Source: Grifola frondosa
Taxonomy: Eukaryota > Basidiomycota > Agaricomycetes > Polyporales > Grifolaceae
Reading direction: 5' to 3'
Length of the DNA: 64,000 nucleotides
Assembly (NCBI GenBank): GCA_001683735.1
Contig: LUGG01000011.1
Span: forward strand, 1,701,785-1,765,784
A model generated the notes under the pieces. That model was given only the letters and a program-made list of their open reading frames with translations, was not told the DNA's origin and did not search any database. Both the position numbers and the translations under genes were made by a program. Below, in pieces: positions 32,343 to 44,648 of the stretch (positions are counted from its first letter, which is position 1; each line of letters opens with the position of its first letter).

Positions 32343-35300
32343 CAGAATGGCACCGGGGCTCAAGCAGAGCTCAGGGTGAAATAGTATGGACCGGTGGTTC
32401 GCCTTTATGCCCTCCGGTGTGTAGATTCCGAACAAATGTCACTATTCGGAACAGTTCCTGGAAAGGATATATCCCTGTGATTATAGCGTATTTGTGGGAA
32501 CGAGAAACGCTCAGGTCGAGATGGAAGCATTGAGATAGTGCGGTAAACGCTCCGACACGACGACACGTCTAGGAACACCCAGGTTTCATTACGAATGAAA
32601 CCTGCTGTATGCTCAATAGCGAATGACAGGACAAGGTCGACAGCCATCGGAACGCTGTGAATACAAACCGCATCTAGCCCGCATTTGGAAGCAAGTCGTT
32701 CCATTCACTGCAAGCGAGAACACACCGGTCCCTGTAATTGAATAGCGCCGGTGTGAGTTGTTTATAGGTCTCTCCGACTTTGATACAGCAAACCGTATAT
32801 CTCTACTGAGTCTCTCTTTTAGAGACGAAATATGATAGCTTGATTCGAGTCACCACCGGAGGGAGCATTGACATTGGCGTCGCCGCAATAGGATTAGTGT
32901 AAAGGCAGTTGCGTGCAAGTTGCGCGCTACAGTAGTGACAGTCGTTGGCGAAGAAGTGTGATCTTGGAAAGGAAATATCAAACTCAGATGGGCAGCCACC
33001 GACGCGTCTATCTGTCATTGGGCGGTCTCCACTGGTCGACTCGTTCCATTGCAAGTCTCTTCGAGACTCCAGTTCCAGGACCTCTCAAGTGATTCAGGTG
33101 GCAACGATATTCCGACATCGTGATAGGAACGCCGCGGTCCTGGACTAATAACTTTTCTCGGGACCTCATAGAACGCCTTACATCACCGGTGGTTTGCTGT
33201 ACCTGACCCAAATTGTGCACTATCGGCAAGTTATGCCCTATCCGTTTACTGGACACCACCTTGATGACGTCTTCTACGCAGACCGCAGCAGCTACTAGGA
33301 TGACAGTTTTCACATGAACTGTCATTATCTACAGGTTATTGCCACAAGCCTTGAATATCTGTCATCTTCTCCCCTTGTGCGCGACACCGGGGTTACCAGT
33401 ATATCATGGCCTATACGGAAAAAAGTGCGTTCCTGTGTACATTTTAACCTTTATGATATACTGAATATCGCGTCTCAATGTACCTGTCCACTCGACACGA
33501 TCTACAACTGTATCGGTAAATTTTTGAAACGCTTGGAATATGATTGGAAGCACAAGAACTAGTCCAAAGGTAGATCTGAAATAAAGGCGTCATTGAGACT
33601 GTATAAAGCACCTCACAAGCAGTATATCCGCAAGCATCGTATGCGTATTTGAACGCTTCGGGATCTTGAAATCTCCAAAACGGCGCATGCAATGAACAAA
33701 TGTTGCGGCCTCGCATTGTACCGTCAACTTGTACGATGATCTTCCTCCATCTATATCTGGACGATTTGGAAAACTGCGCAACAGACCCAGCTGCCAACGT
33801 TTAGTCCCCTCCTTCGTGAGTCGCGCTGTTTACGGTTTCTGGCGCTACTATCGGAGTGTTACATCTGACTACGTCCTCTCTTGGCACAACGTCTTGGCAT
33901 CCATTTCACAGGATGTCTTAACGGGGCTTGAGGGCTTTATGCTATTTGTGTCGGCAACCTGTCCACTAATTCTTCGCAATGTGATCTTCACTCGCGCTAC
34001 TGCTGCTCCGCACCGGCATTCCTGCCCTCTACGTCTGCGGTCGACTCGCAGCTTGGGGCTCTAATCACATTACTGATGTTTGATCGTAGCCAGCGCTGAT
34101 ACACCTGTATCTACCCTCACAGCTATCAGGGTTCTGCATAGTCATGACGAATTGCGTTATGAATCGGAACTGGGTAAACCTGCTGCGTTAGGATCTCCAT
34201 TCTTCGCGCTCTCGACCAACATTGCGTAGCATCCACTATCCTGTCTCTCGACATGGTGTGGCTTTCTTGCTCCTATTGCTGCCGTTAGCGTTCTCAATAC
34301 TTGACCTTCCGATATCATCGCCATCGACCTTGATAGTTCGCGGTAATAGTTCGAGTCGGTCCGCAGTAATTTTACCATGCGCATCGCCATCGACCATGTG
34401 CTACAAGACATTAGGTGTGTCAGTCGGAACTGTAACGCTGACGCTGGCTTGCATGTCGAATGCATGAAGACCGAGCTAGGTTATTTCGCAAATAGTTGTC
34501 TGACATCTCCTTAACCCCATGCGTTATAGATTAAGTACTTGAAGTAAAACCGGATTGTCCAGTACATAAATGGCTCGACCGAATTCCCATAAGTGCTTGG
34601 AGAAACGAGTTACCGGAGCCGTGATGGCCCTGCCACCCATTTCTGGTTGACGATCCGAAGGGGATGGCGACAACGCCGGATCGCTTGTCTGCAGTCCGAT
34701 GTCCTTCGGAGGTAAGAGATGCTCGATATCCTCAAAAGATGGGGGGAAAAATGGCAAGCATGTGGTCCGCCCTAATGAATTCAAGCAATGAGAAGTGCTA
34801 CAATCTATAAGTCAGGAGGATGTACTTGTAGATGAAATCGCCCATGTGCGTGACTTTCTTCGTAACCGCATCCACCTGTCTCTTGTCTGTATTCATAGTG
34901 AAAGCAGCCGCATTGAGTGCGCCTGCTGAATTGTCCCGAGTGTATGGACTGTTCCTGCCCTGCGGCAAGGTCGAGAATATTTCGTTCGACGGTGCCTGCA
35001 GCATGATCATCTAATAACAGTAAGCTACACAAGAAAGTCAGGAACTCAGGAACATCATTCACGTCAGGAAGAGAGGGGAAAAACCAAACCTTCTGCAGGC
35101 CTCGTCTGACCCATTCTGTCAATTCGTGCGATAGCTAGTCTGCATAGGTTATCCCAAACGAGTATAGGATCGCAATGAAACACAGTTTGCACGTCGAACG
35201 TACTTGGCATGCATCGATCTCGACCGCAGATTATTTCCCAGAGAGATTCGATCTGAGCTATCGGCAATTCCCGTTGCGCTGTGGGCGCGTTGTGTTTCTC

Positions 35301-35492
35301 TGCTCTGGTCGTGCTCTGGTTTATTTTGTTCTCCTATATATCTGTTCCTCGACTGGTAACAATTGTCGTTGAGTAGATAAACTGTCCACACATCTTAAGC
35401 ACGTGGCCGTTCAAACTTCAACGCGACCACTTCCAAGGGTGCTCACAAATTTTCCTTCCGCGTAGTTCTCATGTCTTATTTTTACAAGATCA
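32343..35492. other. 3.1 kb without a recognisable gene
   Basis: Several minus-strand ORFs look weakly coding. They include CLPFFPPSFEDIEHLLPPKD (34.7 kb), QAPSNEIFSTLPQGRNSPYT (34.95 kb) and PIAQIESLWEIICGRDRCMP (35.25 kb). They might be exons of one minus-strand gene at about 34550-35390, but no family or continuous frame was found. The part next to 32342 is the laccase upstream region. Confidence 0.35.
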
Positions 35493-35972
35493 ATGACCAC
35501 TCGCAATCGCTTTTTCAACAGCGTGCACGGCACTCATCCCGACGATGACAGCATCAAAGCTGTATACCTACAGGCCCATGGGTTGCAATGGGAGGGCCTT
35601 CCTGCCCATCGCCACGTCCTTCTTTGGTGGTATAATTCACCCAACCACGAAAACCCTGTCATCCAAATCATCCAGTTGACGGGTGAGGCGGGCAATTACA
35701 ACTATTATTCCCCAGTCGTGACGAGCCTTGGTGCTGAATCCTACAATACAAACCTGCAGATTACCCTGGGACAGTTTTCTCGTGCTCAGCGCGACCGCAT
35801 CCTCGAACTGGCGAACAACGTCAGGTATGAGAAGACATCCACAGTCAACGGATGTCAGCCTTGGCTCCTTGATCTATTGGAGGCAATGGTCAAAGCTGGG
35901 TTGATACCTGAGGAGATGATTGGTTATATTGATACCCAAGTTCTGCTTGCGAGGCGTCGGTCCGAGGCTTGA
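35493..35972 (+). CDS. Conserved-looking 159-aa protein, unknown
   Basis: Intact single-exon ORF from MTTRNRFFNSVHGTHPDDD to a stop at 35972; unlike most genes here it needs no correction. It has SIKAVYLQAHGLQWEGLPAH, a central VIQIIQLTGEAGNYNYY, and a C-terminal part with NGCQPWLLDLLEAMVKAGLI. The NCQxWL-hydrophobic-helix pattern recalls small fungal families in which a Cys/His pair precedes a terminal helix, but I cannot name it safely. There is no signal peptide or membrane segment. The length and even composition argue for a real gene. It is isolated, with over 1 kb of empty flank on the right. Confidence 0.7.
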   Translation: MTTRNRFFNSVHGTHPDDDSIKAVYLQAHGLQWEGLPAHRHVLLWWYNSPNHENPVIQIIQLTGEAGNYNYYSPVVTSLGAESYNTNLQITLGQFSRAQRDRILELANNVRYEKTSTVNGCQPWLLDLLEAMVKAGLIPEEMIGYIDTQVLLARRRSEA

Positions 35973-37793
35973 GAAATATTTTGCCTCTGGTGCGCCTGTA
36001 GAATTGTCGATGGATAAGTCTTTGTTTGACAGCATGGTCATGACAGGGCGAACTATTTGATATTTGCGAGAGGATATAGTGCAGAGCTCACGAGGGAACT
36101 CGTGGAGCAAGATTGATATCGAAGGTTGAACTTCTCACTGGGTTAAGTGTGTGTCTTGTTGTTTGGAATTTACGTGTTTTGAAACAGAAATGGCGAGCCT
36201 GCCCGACCGGCCCAAGTGATTGTAAGTGTGATCTTGGCATGTTTATTACGATTGCACTCTATTGGCTTATGGGCATGGCTGCTTGGCGCGGACACTATTG
36301 CTTAACGGACCCCCATACACTGATACTACCTTTTCACTGTATTGTCCACACTTTCTTCATAGAGATGCCACTGCGGTATAGCTTTTTTGATGTATTTTTT
36401 TTCAGTTCAAAGCCTGGGTCAGGCCAGTGAACATTTATCCTCGGGGGAGTATGTATTCTGGATGAAACGTCAACCTACTCATACCTCTTGCCTGCGCAGA
36501 TTGATACCATTAGTGCTCAAGAGAGCCTGACCGTTATGAGACGATACAAACGCTCCGTGGCAAAAATGCGTTCCACGTCTCCTCTCCTCCTTTTATCCTG
36601 CCAATTTACCGCCGCCAGTAATGAAAAACGTAACATGAGCGGGGATATATCCAAGGCTGTGAGTTTTCTTAGGTTACGGGAAAAGAAAAAATATGAACGT
36701 GATCGCTGTTACGTCGAGCTATACACGTTCGAGCTATATTTTGCGGCAGGAACCTTCACCTTGTGGATCTTGTTGGTGGGGACCGCGAACTTACATGGCC
36801 CTCAAATTACAGCCACACTCTCCCTGACTTTGTTCGAACCGAGTGTTTCGCCCCGAGCACGTTTACGACACCTTCGGCACCGGATATCATATCAGGTGTG
36901 TCTCCAATTGCTACGTGAAAGTATTCATGCCTGTGTAGATGTCATTCAGAACGTCAGATTCTCTATTGCATGACCTGGGCACGAGGATGAAATGTATCCT
37001 GCGGCGTCCCATTATGATGCATTGACATGCGGTGAGGACATCTACGACACAGTCATTAAGTCTGAAGACTGAATCCGCACTTCTCCCCACGTCTGAAGAC
37101 TCCATGATGTTCTTCGTCAAGTCAGTTCTCATAGCTAAGGGCAGCGTGTGCGGAAGTGTAGGGAAGTGTTCATCATGAAAATTTTTCGTATGCCGTAGTT
37201 TTGCCGCCGCGTACATGTTCCGTAGCTTCTGCACTCTAGTTCCGCACTTTCGTCAGACATATTGTCACTGTTGTAAAGATGCAGGGTTGCTTTACTACCG
37301 CAGCGTTCGTAATACAGCCGAAGCTTCGTAGTAAATAGTGAGAATGGCACAATTTGATTGGCTGAATGGCCATTAAGCGCCGAAGTCGAAGGGCTCGGGT
37401 CCTATTTAAGCCGACGCGTTCTACTTGAACCGACACGTCCTACTAAGCCGACGCGTCTAGCAGCAGACCATTATACAAGGGTTGATGGATTGTCATCAAC
37501 CGCCTATAATGGTCAGCAACGGAAAGTGACGGCTGGTATGCGGACGTGTTCGCCTGTCAGCACTACATCCACAACTGGAAGTATATTATCTGTGTGGTCA
37601 TCTAAATTGGTATGCTTTTGCTGATTCTTTTCACTAATCGTTGTCAGCGATAATCTGATACTGCTGACCATCCGTACAGATCTTCTAGGGAGCCTCAGAT
37701 GATTCTAGTGGTGCGCTTGCGCTAAATCGCGCGTATAAGAATACATGATTCTAGAATGTAGCAAATTGTTTCCACACGTTCGAACACTCAACC
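35973..37793. other. Intergenic, no gene seen
   Basis: Only short ORFs occur. Near 37385-37460 the sequence ccgacgcgt/ccgacacgtcc recurs (gccgacgcgttctacttg, ccgacacgtcctactaagcc, gacgcgtctagc). This is a small imperfect tandem repeat of about 22-25 bp, roughly 350 bp upstream of the monooxygenase start. Confidence 0.45.
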
Positions 37794-39574
37794 ATGAACG
37801 ACAAAAAGCTGCGAGTTGCAGTGATGTGAGTGAGGTTTACTCACAAAGCTTATTGTAACTCACTTCAACTCAAATAGTGGAGCCGGTATTGGAGGACTCA
37901 CGTTTGCACTTTCCCTCCATAAGACTGGTGCAGACGTTGAAGTCAATATCTATGAATCGGCCTCGAAGTTCACGGAAATAGGTGCTGGAATCGGGATCTG
38001 GCCCCGAGTATGGGAGATCATCAAGTCTCTTGGCCTTGAAGACGACTTGCTTCCTATTGCTGGCAATGCTGGGATGCAGCGTCGTGTGTTTTCTTGTCAA
38101 TTTTGACGTGGAATACCGCTGAAGACAATTTCTAGCTGCTGGATTCATCTATCGCAAGTCCAATCAGCATGCGGGAGTCCCCTTGTATGAGGCTGATTCA
38201 GATTGTACGTTGATTTCCTCTGCATATCGCGCAACGCTTACGATCATGATTTGCAGTCGGTGTCCTGACATTCCACAGAGCGGAACTCCAGCAGGCGCTA
38301 ATTAAACACCTTCCACCGTCTTACAGCGTTCATTTTCACAAGAGGCTAAGCGATTATGTGGAACCGGAGTCAGGTCCTATTTTGCTCAAATTCGAAGACA
38401 GTACTACTGCGACTTGTGATATCGTTATTGGCTGCGACGGCATCAAGTCTAATGTCCGGGCCACTATGTATCGCTCATTTGCGGCAGAGGCACAGCAAGC
38501 TGGAGATGATGTCAAAGCAACGACACTCAGAGCTCACGCTGATCCTATCTGGTTAGGAACTATTGCCTATAGAGGTTTGATACCCAGAGTGGTATTAGAG
38601 ACAGTGCAAAAGAATCATAGGGCAATCCACACACCCACGATGGTAAGCATCTTTGTAATAATCGACGAACTTCTCTTCTAACCCGAATATCTTCATTCAA
38701 TTAGTACCTTGGTAAATACAAGGTCCGACTTTATTTTTCTGCACATTCTTCGCTGTTAATAATATGACCCACAGTATCTGGTCGTCTATCCTGTTTCCAG
38801 AGGCCAGGAAATCAATGTCGTTGTGTTTGTCTCGAAGCCGGAGCTCGAAGGAACAACTTATGAAGGTCCATGGGTCTCTTGTGCAACATCGGACGAAGTT
38901 CTTCAGGCATTTGCCGAATGGGAGCCCGAGGTCAAGACTTTACTCACTGTACGACATGAGCAATTACTTCGATGTTGCTTTGGCAGATTGTTGACACGAC
39001 CACGCACTAGTGTTTAAATCATCCTTCCCGCTGGGCAATCAATGTAGCGACTTCTTTGCCGACGTACGTCCGTGGTCGGGTGGCCATCCTCGGTGATGCG
39101 GTTCGTGTCACTCCAAATTTGAGCTCAATGTTTTCTTACACTCAGAAATATCTTCAAGGCACATGCCATGGCACCTCACCTGGGCTCCGGAGCCGGTCAG
39201 GCTATTGAGGTAGGTATCTCAAATCTTTGGATCCAATGGTCCACGCTAAAGTATCGGTTATAGGATGGCCACATCCTTGCCGCTCTTCTTGCGCATTCGG
39301 CAGTGACAGTCGAACGCTTCCACTTGCTCTGAAGGTGTATGACGAAATCCGCCGCCCGTTCTCCCAGAAGGTTCAGCAAGGTTCGAAGGAAGCCGGAATG
39401 CTCTACGAATTCATCAACATCGGTGATGATGTCGGGGACGAAAACCATGCGCCCTCGGAGCTGAATTTCGGTGAGGCGCTCGAACGATTGCTGGGTTGGA
39501 CGGCAACGGGCTCTGCCATGGGAGATCGTCAGCGGGCTTTGCAGATGGTAGCGGAATGCATCCGTCAGGTCTGA
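37794..39574 (+). CDS. FAD-dependent monooxygenase (salicylate hydroxylase-like)
   Basis: Class A flavoprotein hydroxylase using NAD(P)H and O2. MNDKKLRVAVI joins over a short intron to GAGIGGLTFALSLHK (FAD Rossmann GxGxxG). Then IYESASKFTEIGAGI (ribose-binding Glu), FHRAELQQALIKHLP (conserved Arg), ATCDIVIGCDGIKSNVR (DG motif) and VRGRVAILGDA with AHAMAPHLGSGAGQAIED (GD motif). An 18-nt exon (YLGKYK) lies between 38702 and 38722. It ends ALQMVAECIRQV. One base is missing near 39324 (VTVER to LPLALKVYDEIRRPF). All family motifs are kept, so the enzyme should work. The substrate is probably a small aromatic acid by family, not shown here. No partner gene of a pathway is adjacent. Confidence 0.88.
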
Positions 39575-39844
39575 ATTGGCTCCCGCGCGGCGATTTGATA
39601 TGTTTTCTTCATCGCGAACTCTTCCATTATGTATTGACATTTTATGCTCCAATAATAGAGTATTCGGACGTTAATCTGCTGTACTAAGTGATATGTCGCA
39701 AACCGGCGTTCTGCGCCATGCTGCCTTCACCCAATGTCAAACACGACAACTCCCGTACGATAGGGAAATCCCCTCACAGTGATCGAGAACTTCTCTCACT
39801 ATCCAACGGTCACTAATCATCCTGGCATAATTTTGTTTATGCTT

Positions 39845-40245
39845 TTAGCAGCCTAGCACCAGCCATGCAGGGCATGCGAACAGATGGAGATCTGTTAATA
39901 AAAAAAAGACTGTACATAGAATTACACGCAACGACGTCTTTCGGATTTTTCCTAGATGGTAATACAGAGCAATAGAGCACCCTATCACGCCGGCCATCCA
40001 CTGCGCCTCCGCCACGAGCGTCGCATTGTAGGTCAGAACCTTATTCAACCCCTCTCTGCGCACACAGTTCTTGAAAGCAAAGCTCTTCGCAAGCTCATCC
40101 AGCTCCACCTCCATCGCGCGGAAGTGCTCCGCCTATTCTTTCACAAGAAACTCGCTCACGAGGATGTTGCGCGCGAGGTGCCCAACGCGGTCGGACAGCT
40201 TCCACATGGGCGCAGGGTACATCTCCCTGTTCTCCACCTATTCAT
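39845..40245 (-). pseudogene. Fragment of an unknown gene with a C-terminal membrane segment
   Basis: Minus-strand reading gives ENREMYPAPMWKLSDRVGHL, then EFLVKE, an in-frame TAG near 40134, then AEHFRAMEVELDELAKSFAF, NKVLTYNATLVAEAQWMAGV and hydrophobic LRVILCTVFFLLTDLHLF. The two halves are in the same frame, so one nonsense change or read error separates them. There is no start codon upstream in a good context, so the 5' end looks missing. I recognise no family. It lies 0.3 kb downstream of the monooxygenase, pointing towards it. Confidence 0.35.
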
Positions 40246-40353
40246 CCGAGAATAATTGTCGATAATCACAATGATAATATGGTGAAAACATAATATGGGT
40301 GGTCTGCTAAGCAATAGAGGTCAATATTACAATTAGAAAGACGCTCGCAATAC

Positions 40354-40510
40354 TTGGAACAGCCTTCAAACTGAGAGTTATCGTCTCACAGACTATATCC
40401 AAAGGCATGTTGATCGTAATTGGAAGTGTCTGGTGCAGTCTTCAAACTGAGAGTTGCAGTATCGTCTCAGACTATATCCAGAGGCATACTGACCGTAATT
40501 GGAAATGTCT
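40354..40510 (+). repeat. Two tandem copies of a 77-80 bp unit
   Basis: cttcaaactgagagtt and gactatatcc(a)(g)aggcat(gtt/act)ga(t/c)cgtaattgga occur twice, first at 40354-40430 and again at 40431-40510. The copies differ at a few positions and by a 3-bp insertion. There is no coding content. Confidence 0.85.
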
Positions 40511-40888
40511 TCGCCCTCGTCTATCAAGATATCTTCGCATCCGAGTCGTCTTGTGCAATAACGATCACTTCAACGGCAAACGAGAGAATATCAGTGGGAC
40601 TTGGACGATACTTGTGTTGAAACCTGTTCGAAAGATGACGGAGGGATATCGTACACCCAGCCCTACACTCAATGTTGCATGTCTAGTCGGCTTCTATGCC
40701 CACGATCACGCATTCCGCCCTGTCCGCCTCGCCAGAGTCGTGGACCGACTGTTGAGTGTTCGCAGTCAACAAGCAGTCCCAAGTAAGAGATGAGAAGGAC
40801 CGCCGTACCTTGGAAGCATGATCAAAATTGAACAGACACGATGTCCATCAGCTGCCTGACTACCCTGACCTCCGTCTCACAGCCGCTA

Positions 40889-41691
40889 TCATGACCAGTT
40901 GGGAAGTTGCAGCGCCAGTACGCAGTCCCAGCCTGGAGTCCTCCAGACGAGATCATGCATGTGGCAGTACTCCCAATATGCTGGATAGAAGCCATCCATC
41001 TCCCAATCTATGATACCGGTGATCGTAGATCCATTAACAATGATGTTCTTGAGAAGCAGACCACCGTGTGTCAAGCGTATGGCGGCGTTGCGGGGCAGTA
41101 CGGACTCCATAGACGCTTCGGTTGAAACGAGCCTCAACATCCAACGGTAGTGATCGGTGAACTCTGCGGTACTCGTAAAAGCGTGTTAGGGGCTGCATAG
41201 TCTGGGAAAAAGAAGGTACGATAAGGACCGCCAGCAACGGAGCCGAGCGTTTTTCGGTCTGACGGACGCCACCCGAGCAAGAGCCCCATTCAGTTGTTCC
41301 GCTACGTCGTCGAGGGATTCCGTCCTCATAGTGTCGATCACTTTGCTTAATGGTGTACCGTACACTCCTCCATGCAAATGTGCCAGACCCAGCCCTGGAA
41401 TGGCCGAGGAGATGATAAATGCGTTTCGGAACAGGCAGGGACCTTTTCGCGAGCAAATCGCAACACGTGGACTTCCTCTGATACGACGTCTGCATAAATT
41501 TTGGCTCTGAATTTGATGATAACGCCAGGAGCAGTACGGACGACCATGTTGCCAGGGACCTCGTACATGATGTCTTCAATCGACGGCATGGCCCTAAATT
41601 CCTCGCGGGACTTTGGTAATCGGCGAGGCGAGGCAGTGTCGTCGAAAGCATGACGAGACGCATGCGGCATATCTAAGGTATGAGGAGACAT
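40889..41691 (-). CDS. APH-like phosphotransferase with altered catalytic loop
   Basis: Aminoglycoside-phosphotransferase-fold protein, a large family in basidiomycetes. It starts MSPHTLDMPHASRHAFDDTA. Then come YEVPGNMVVRTAPGVIIKFR (strand with the Lys position), YADVVSEEVHVLRFAREKVP and RLTHGGLLLKNIIVNGSTIT. Next is GIIDWEMDGFYPAYWEYCHM (metal-binding DWE) and WRTPGWDCVL. Family members have HGDL at the catalytic loop, and here it is HGGL. The middle part (41190-41380) is in other frames and needs one-base corrections or small introns. The C-terminus is not resolved. Natural substrates of fungal members are mostly unknown. Confidence 0.6.
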
Positions 41692-44148
41692 GAGTATAAG
41701 TCAAAGATCAAAGAATAGCTTGTCAGAAAGGGACGTGCTTACTCGAGATTGTGGCGGCTTCGCCACAGACACACGATCATGTGACCGTTCATATTCACGC
41801 GCGACACTTTTAAGTTTTGACGACTTCGACTCCAAGTGAGCGTTCACGTTCTCTACCTATTCCTGAACTGACAAAGTGCTCCGAGTTTTTCAAGTTGTTC
41901 GCCATCGTTTTCCATTGCCAATGCGACCAGCACATGATGACTCAGACCAGATTGGCATGAGGGGCGGAACCCTCAAAATGATCGACGTGTCCCTGTGGTT
42001 CAACGGCAACTTGCAACACATAGCAAGCCAATTAAGTTTGCAAATCCTCACTGATCTGTCAAGACTACACATGGTACCGAACGTACCAGTACTAGACGAC
42101 CCAGGATCGTGATAAGAGAACTGAATGCGTGGCGGTGTTGCGAGTGAATGAACGCCAAGCAAAGAACGAAAGTGCGTTCTTCCTAAACTCGCGTCTCCTT
42201 CCTTGCTGATGAATTATCTACACGAGCAGTAGAATTCACGAAGCGAGGGTGTATTCGCAACACGCAGACTACGAGTCTGCAGTGTAGCCGGTACTACTAA
42301 CTTTGGACCGCTTCGTTGAGATAGGACCTTTCTAGAAGATATTATTTTGGCTGGGGAGATCGTTGCCTAGGCTTTGCAGGTCTTCGATCGAATCGACGAT
42401 TGTCTCTTAAGGTTTGTCCTTTGTTCTCTAAGTGCATGAATCCTACACGTGGCTCACGTTCATACCGGGAGACCGTATTTCTAGCTTTGGCGCTTCAAAT
42501 CAGTGGACGAAAGGTGCTGTCCATACTCTTCTTTTGGGTCGTTCGCAGTCGGACTTGGACGTGGCAGCTTTACTTCGAAGCTTCTCCAGTCATCCAGTCA
42601 GCACATTTCAACGATCGAGACCCCCGAATTTTTGCTACGCCTCTGGAACCTTCAAGTACACTCAAAATGTATATCGCCGTTGAACATTGAATAGCAATAA
42701 ATATAACTCTAGGCACATTTGTCTCAAACTCCATGGACGTCAAATGCTATGCATGCATCTCCTCGGTTTTGCACGTCTCAAATCGAAATGCATTCATTAC
42801 GGCTGATCCTGGAGTCACCCAGAGCTGACCAGAGCGTCCTCGCAGATGTAGCGATGCCGGTCAACCTCTCCTCTGCTTCCCTGCTTCTGCTTCTGTCTTC
42901 CTTGTTTAGCGTTCAACATTCAGCGCTCAGCCCTTGTTCCCTATCCAGATCGCCGAAGCCCACGGAACGTCGCCCAACGCGGGGCGCGTCGCAGGGCACC
43001 AGCATGCACCCAAGCACCGCAGGCCCCGCGATAGGACACGGTGCGCAGAATTGCCATATCGGACGCACGCGGATCCCACCATGCGCCACGCGGCTCTCCC
43101 CTGGCCCTGCTCCCCGATCCGTCTTGTCTTCCTCGGCCCTATCTCCGTCGCGCGTGGCCGTGCGTGTACACCTCCGCCTGCATCGGTCCCTCGTCGCACC
43201 CATCCCTCGGAGCCCAGAGCTGGTCCTGCTCCTGGACGGCGTCTCGCACAATTCACTCGCGGGCATGCTGCGGCCTCGCTGCCACCCTCGCCACGGAGAG
43301 ACGGCAGGGCCAATCGCGGTGCTCCCCCATTTCCATATCGCACGGCTTCTTGCGTGCGGAAGGAGAGCACGCCACCGCACGTTCCTGGGTGCTGACTTCC
43401 CGTGCTGACTTCCCCGCATTCATATCGTGGATGCGAGTCCTTCTTGCTGCCAGTCGGATCATCGCGCGAGACGGATCAGTTTCTGTATAGATTGTCCAAG
43501 ATTGAATGCCGGACGGGTGCTGGGTCGCTTCTCTCCGCGATGCTGCCAAGGCTGCACGCCAGCTGGTGCATGTATTCCATATGTATCTTCTAGGGCGAAT
43601 TAATCTATCCCGCTTGCAAGTCACGCTTCTGACCAATTGCTCGACGCGTGTTTTTCCTGTCTATCGGCGAAGATCTCTTCGAAAACCGTATTCCACCTCT
43701 GAATCGCAAGGATGCACCGGACGGCCCCGCGCTCGCACTCTCGCCTCGCACGCTTCGCCAGCCCGCGCATCTGATCCTCGATCGTGATCAGCAGCAGCGG
43801 ATCGCAGGCGCAGCCAGCCACTCCACTCCACTCCAAGTACTCCCCATCTCGCATCCGTCCATCTACCTGCCCACGCCCGGACCTCCGAACTGCAGACCCC
43901 CCTCCTCATGCCCTGCGAGCAGCCACCCAGAACGCCACGCTGCGCAGAACCGTGCGCGGATCCTGCACGATGCCCGGACTCCGGCGCGCGCGGCGAGCAT
44001 TCAGTCAGCATCGATACCGTCCATCGTGCCAGCCAGCGGGCTCTTCCGCGATTCGCGCGCGGGCTGTGCAGGCCCTGGAATGAATGCACACGCAGAGTTG
44101 AGCCGGCCCGGGCGCCAAGTTTCAATATTCAATCTTGGGCTGGTTGTT

Positions 44149-44282
44149 CTGCGAGATTGTCTATCAGATGGGGCACGGAGCTGCGCGCTGCTACCCTGAC
44201 GTCCCAGAATGTCGCTGTGGGCCCGGAGACGCTGCCCGCCCTCGATCTCGAGACCCGTCCACAGAACTGACTGGTTGCATGC
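44149..44282 (+). repeat. Direct repeat, copy 1
   Basis: It starts tctgcgagattgtctatcag and runs through cctgacgtcccagaatgtcg and ctgcccgccctcgatctcga to ctgactggttgcatgc. The second copy at 44507-44648 shares these blocks with point changes. Confidence 0.85.
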
Positions 44283-44506
44283 ACAGAGGGACAATAGGGC
44301 CTCCTCCGCCTCAGCGCCAGCGAGCGCGCAGCCTTGGGAGCCCGCATACCACAAGACCACATGTGTGCTCGCCGCCGCATCGAATCCCTTTCCATGCGAC
44401 CTTAGACGGCGCGCTGATCCCACGGGCAGGCACGCACCGCGCCGGCGCGCGGCGGATCCGCGCACGCCCGCCTTGTCCGGCCGGACGCTTTCAATCTCGA
44501 GCTCCT

Positions 44507-44648
44507 TCTGCGAGATTGTCTGTCAGATAGGGCAGGAGCTGAGCGCTGAGCACTGGGCTTTGGACCGAAATGTCGCTGTGGGCCCAGAAACAATGCCTGC
44601 CCTCGATCTCGACACCCGTTCGCGGAGCTGACTGGATTGATTGCATGC
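44507..44648 (+). repeat. Direct repeat, copy 2
   Basis: It starts tctgcgagattgtctgtcag, contains aatgtcgctgtgggcccaga, and ends ctgactggattgattgcatg. It lies 358 bp downstream of copy 1, so the duplicated unit may be larger than the well-kept core. Confidence 0.85.

Noticed and set aside
32900..35400. Cytochrome P450 gene
   Set aside because: I looked for the heme motif FxxGxxxCxG and the ExxR pair on both strands and found neither.
42719..43408. 229-codon ORF as a new gene
   Set aside because: Equally long ORFs overlap it on both strands and in other frames. There is no motif, splice pattern or signal peptide. GC-rich sequence has few stop codons.
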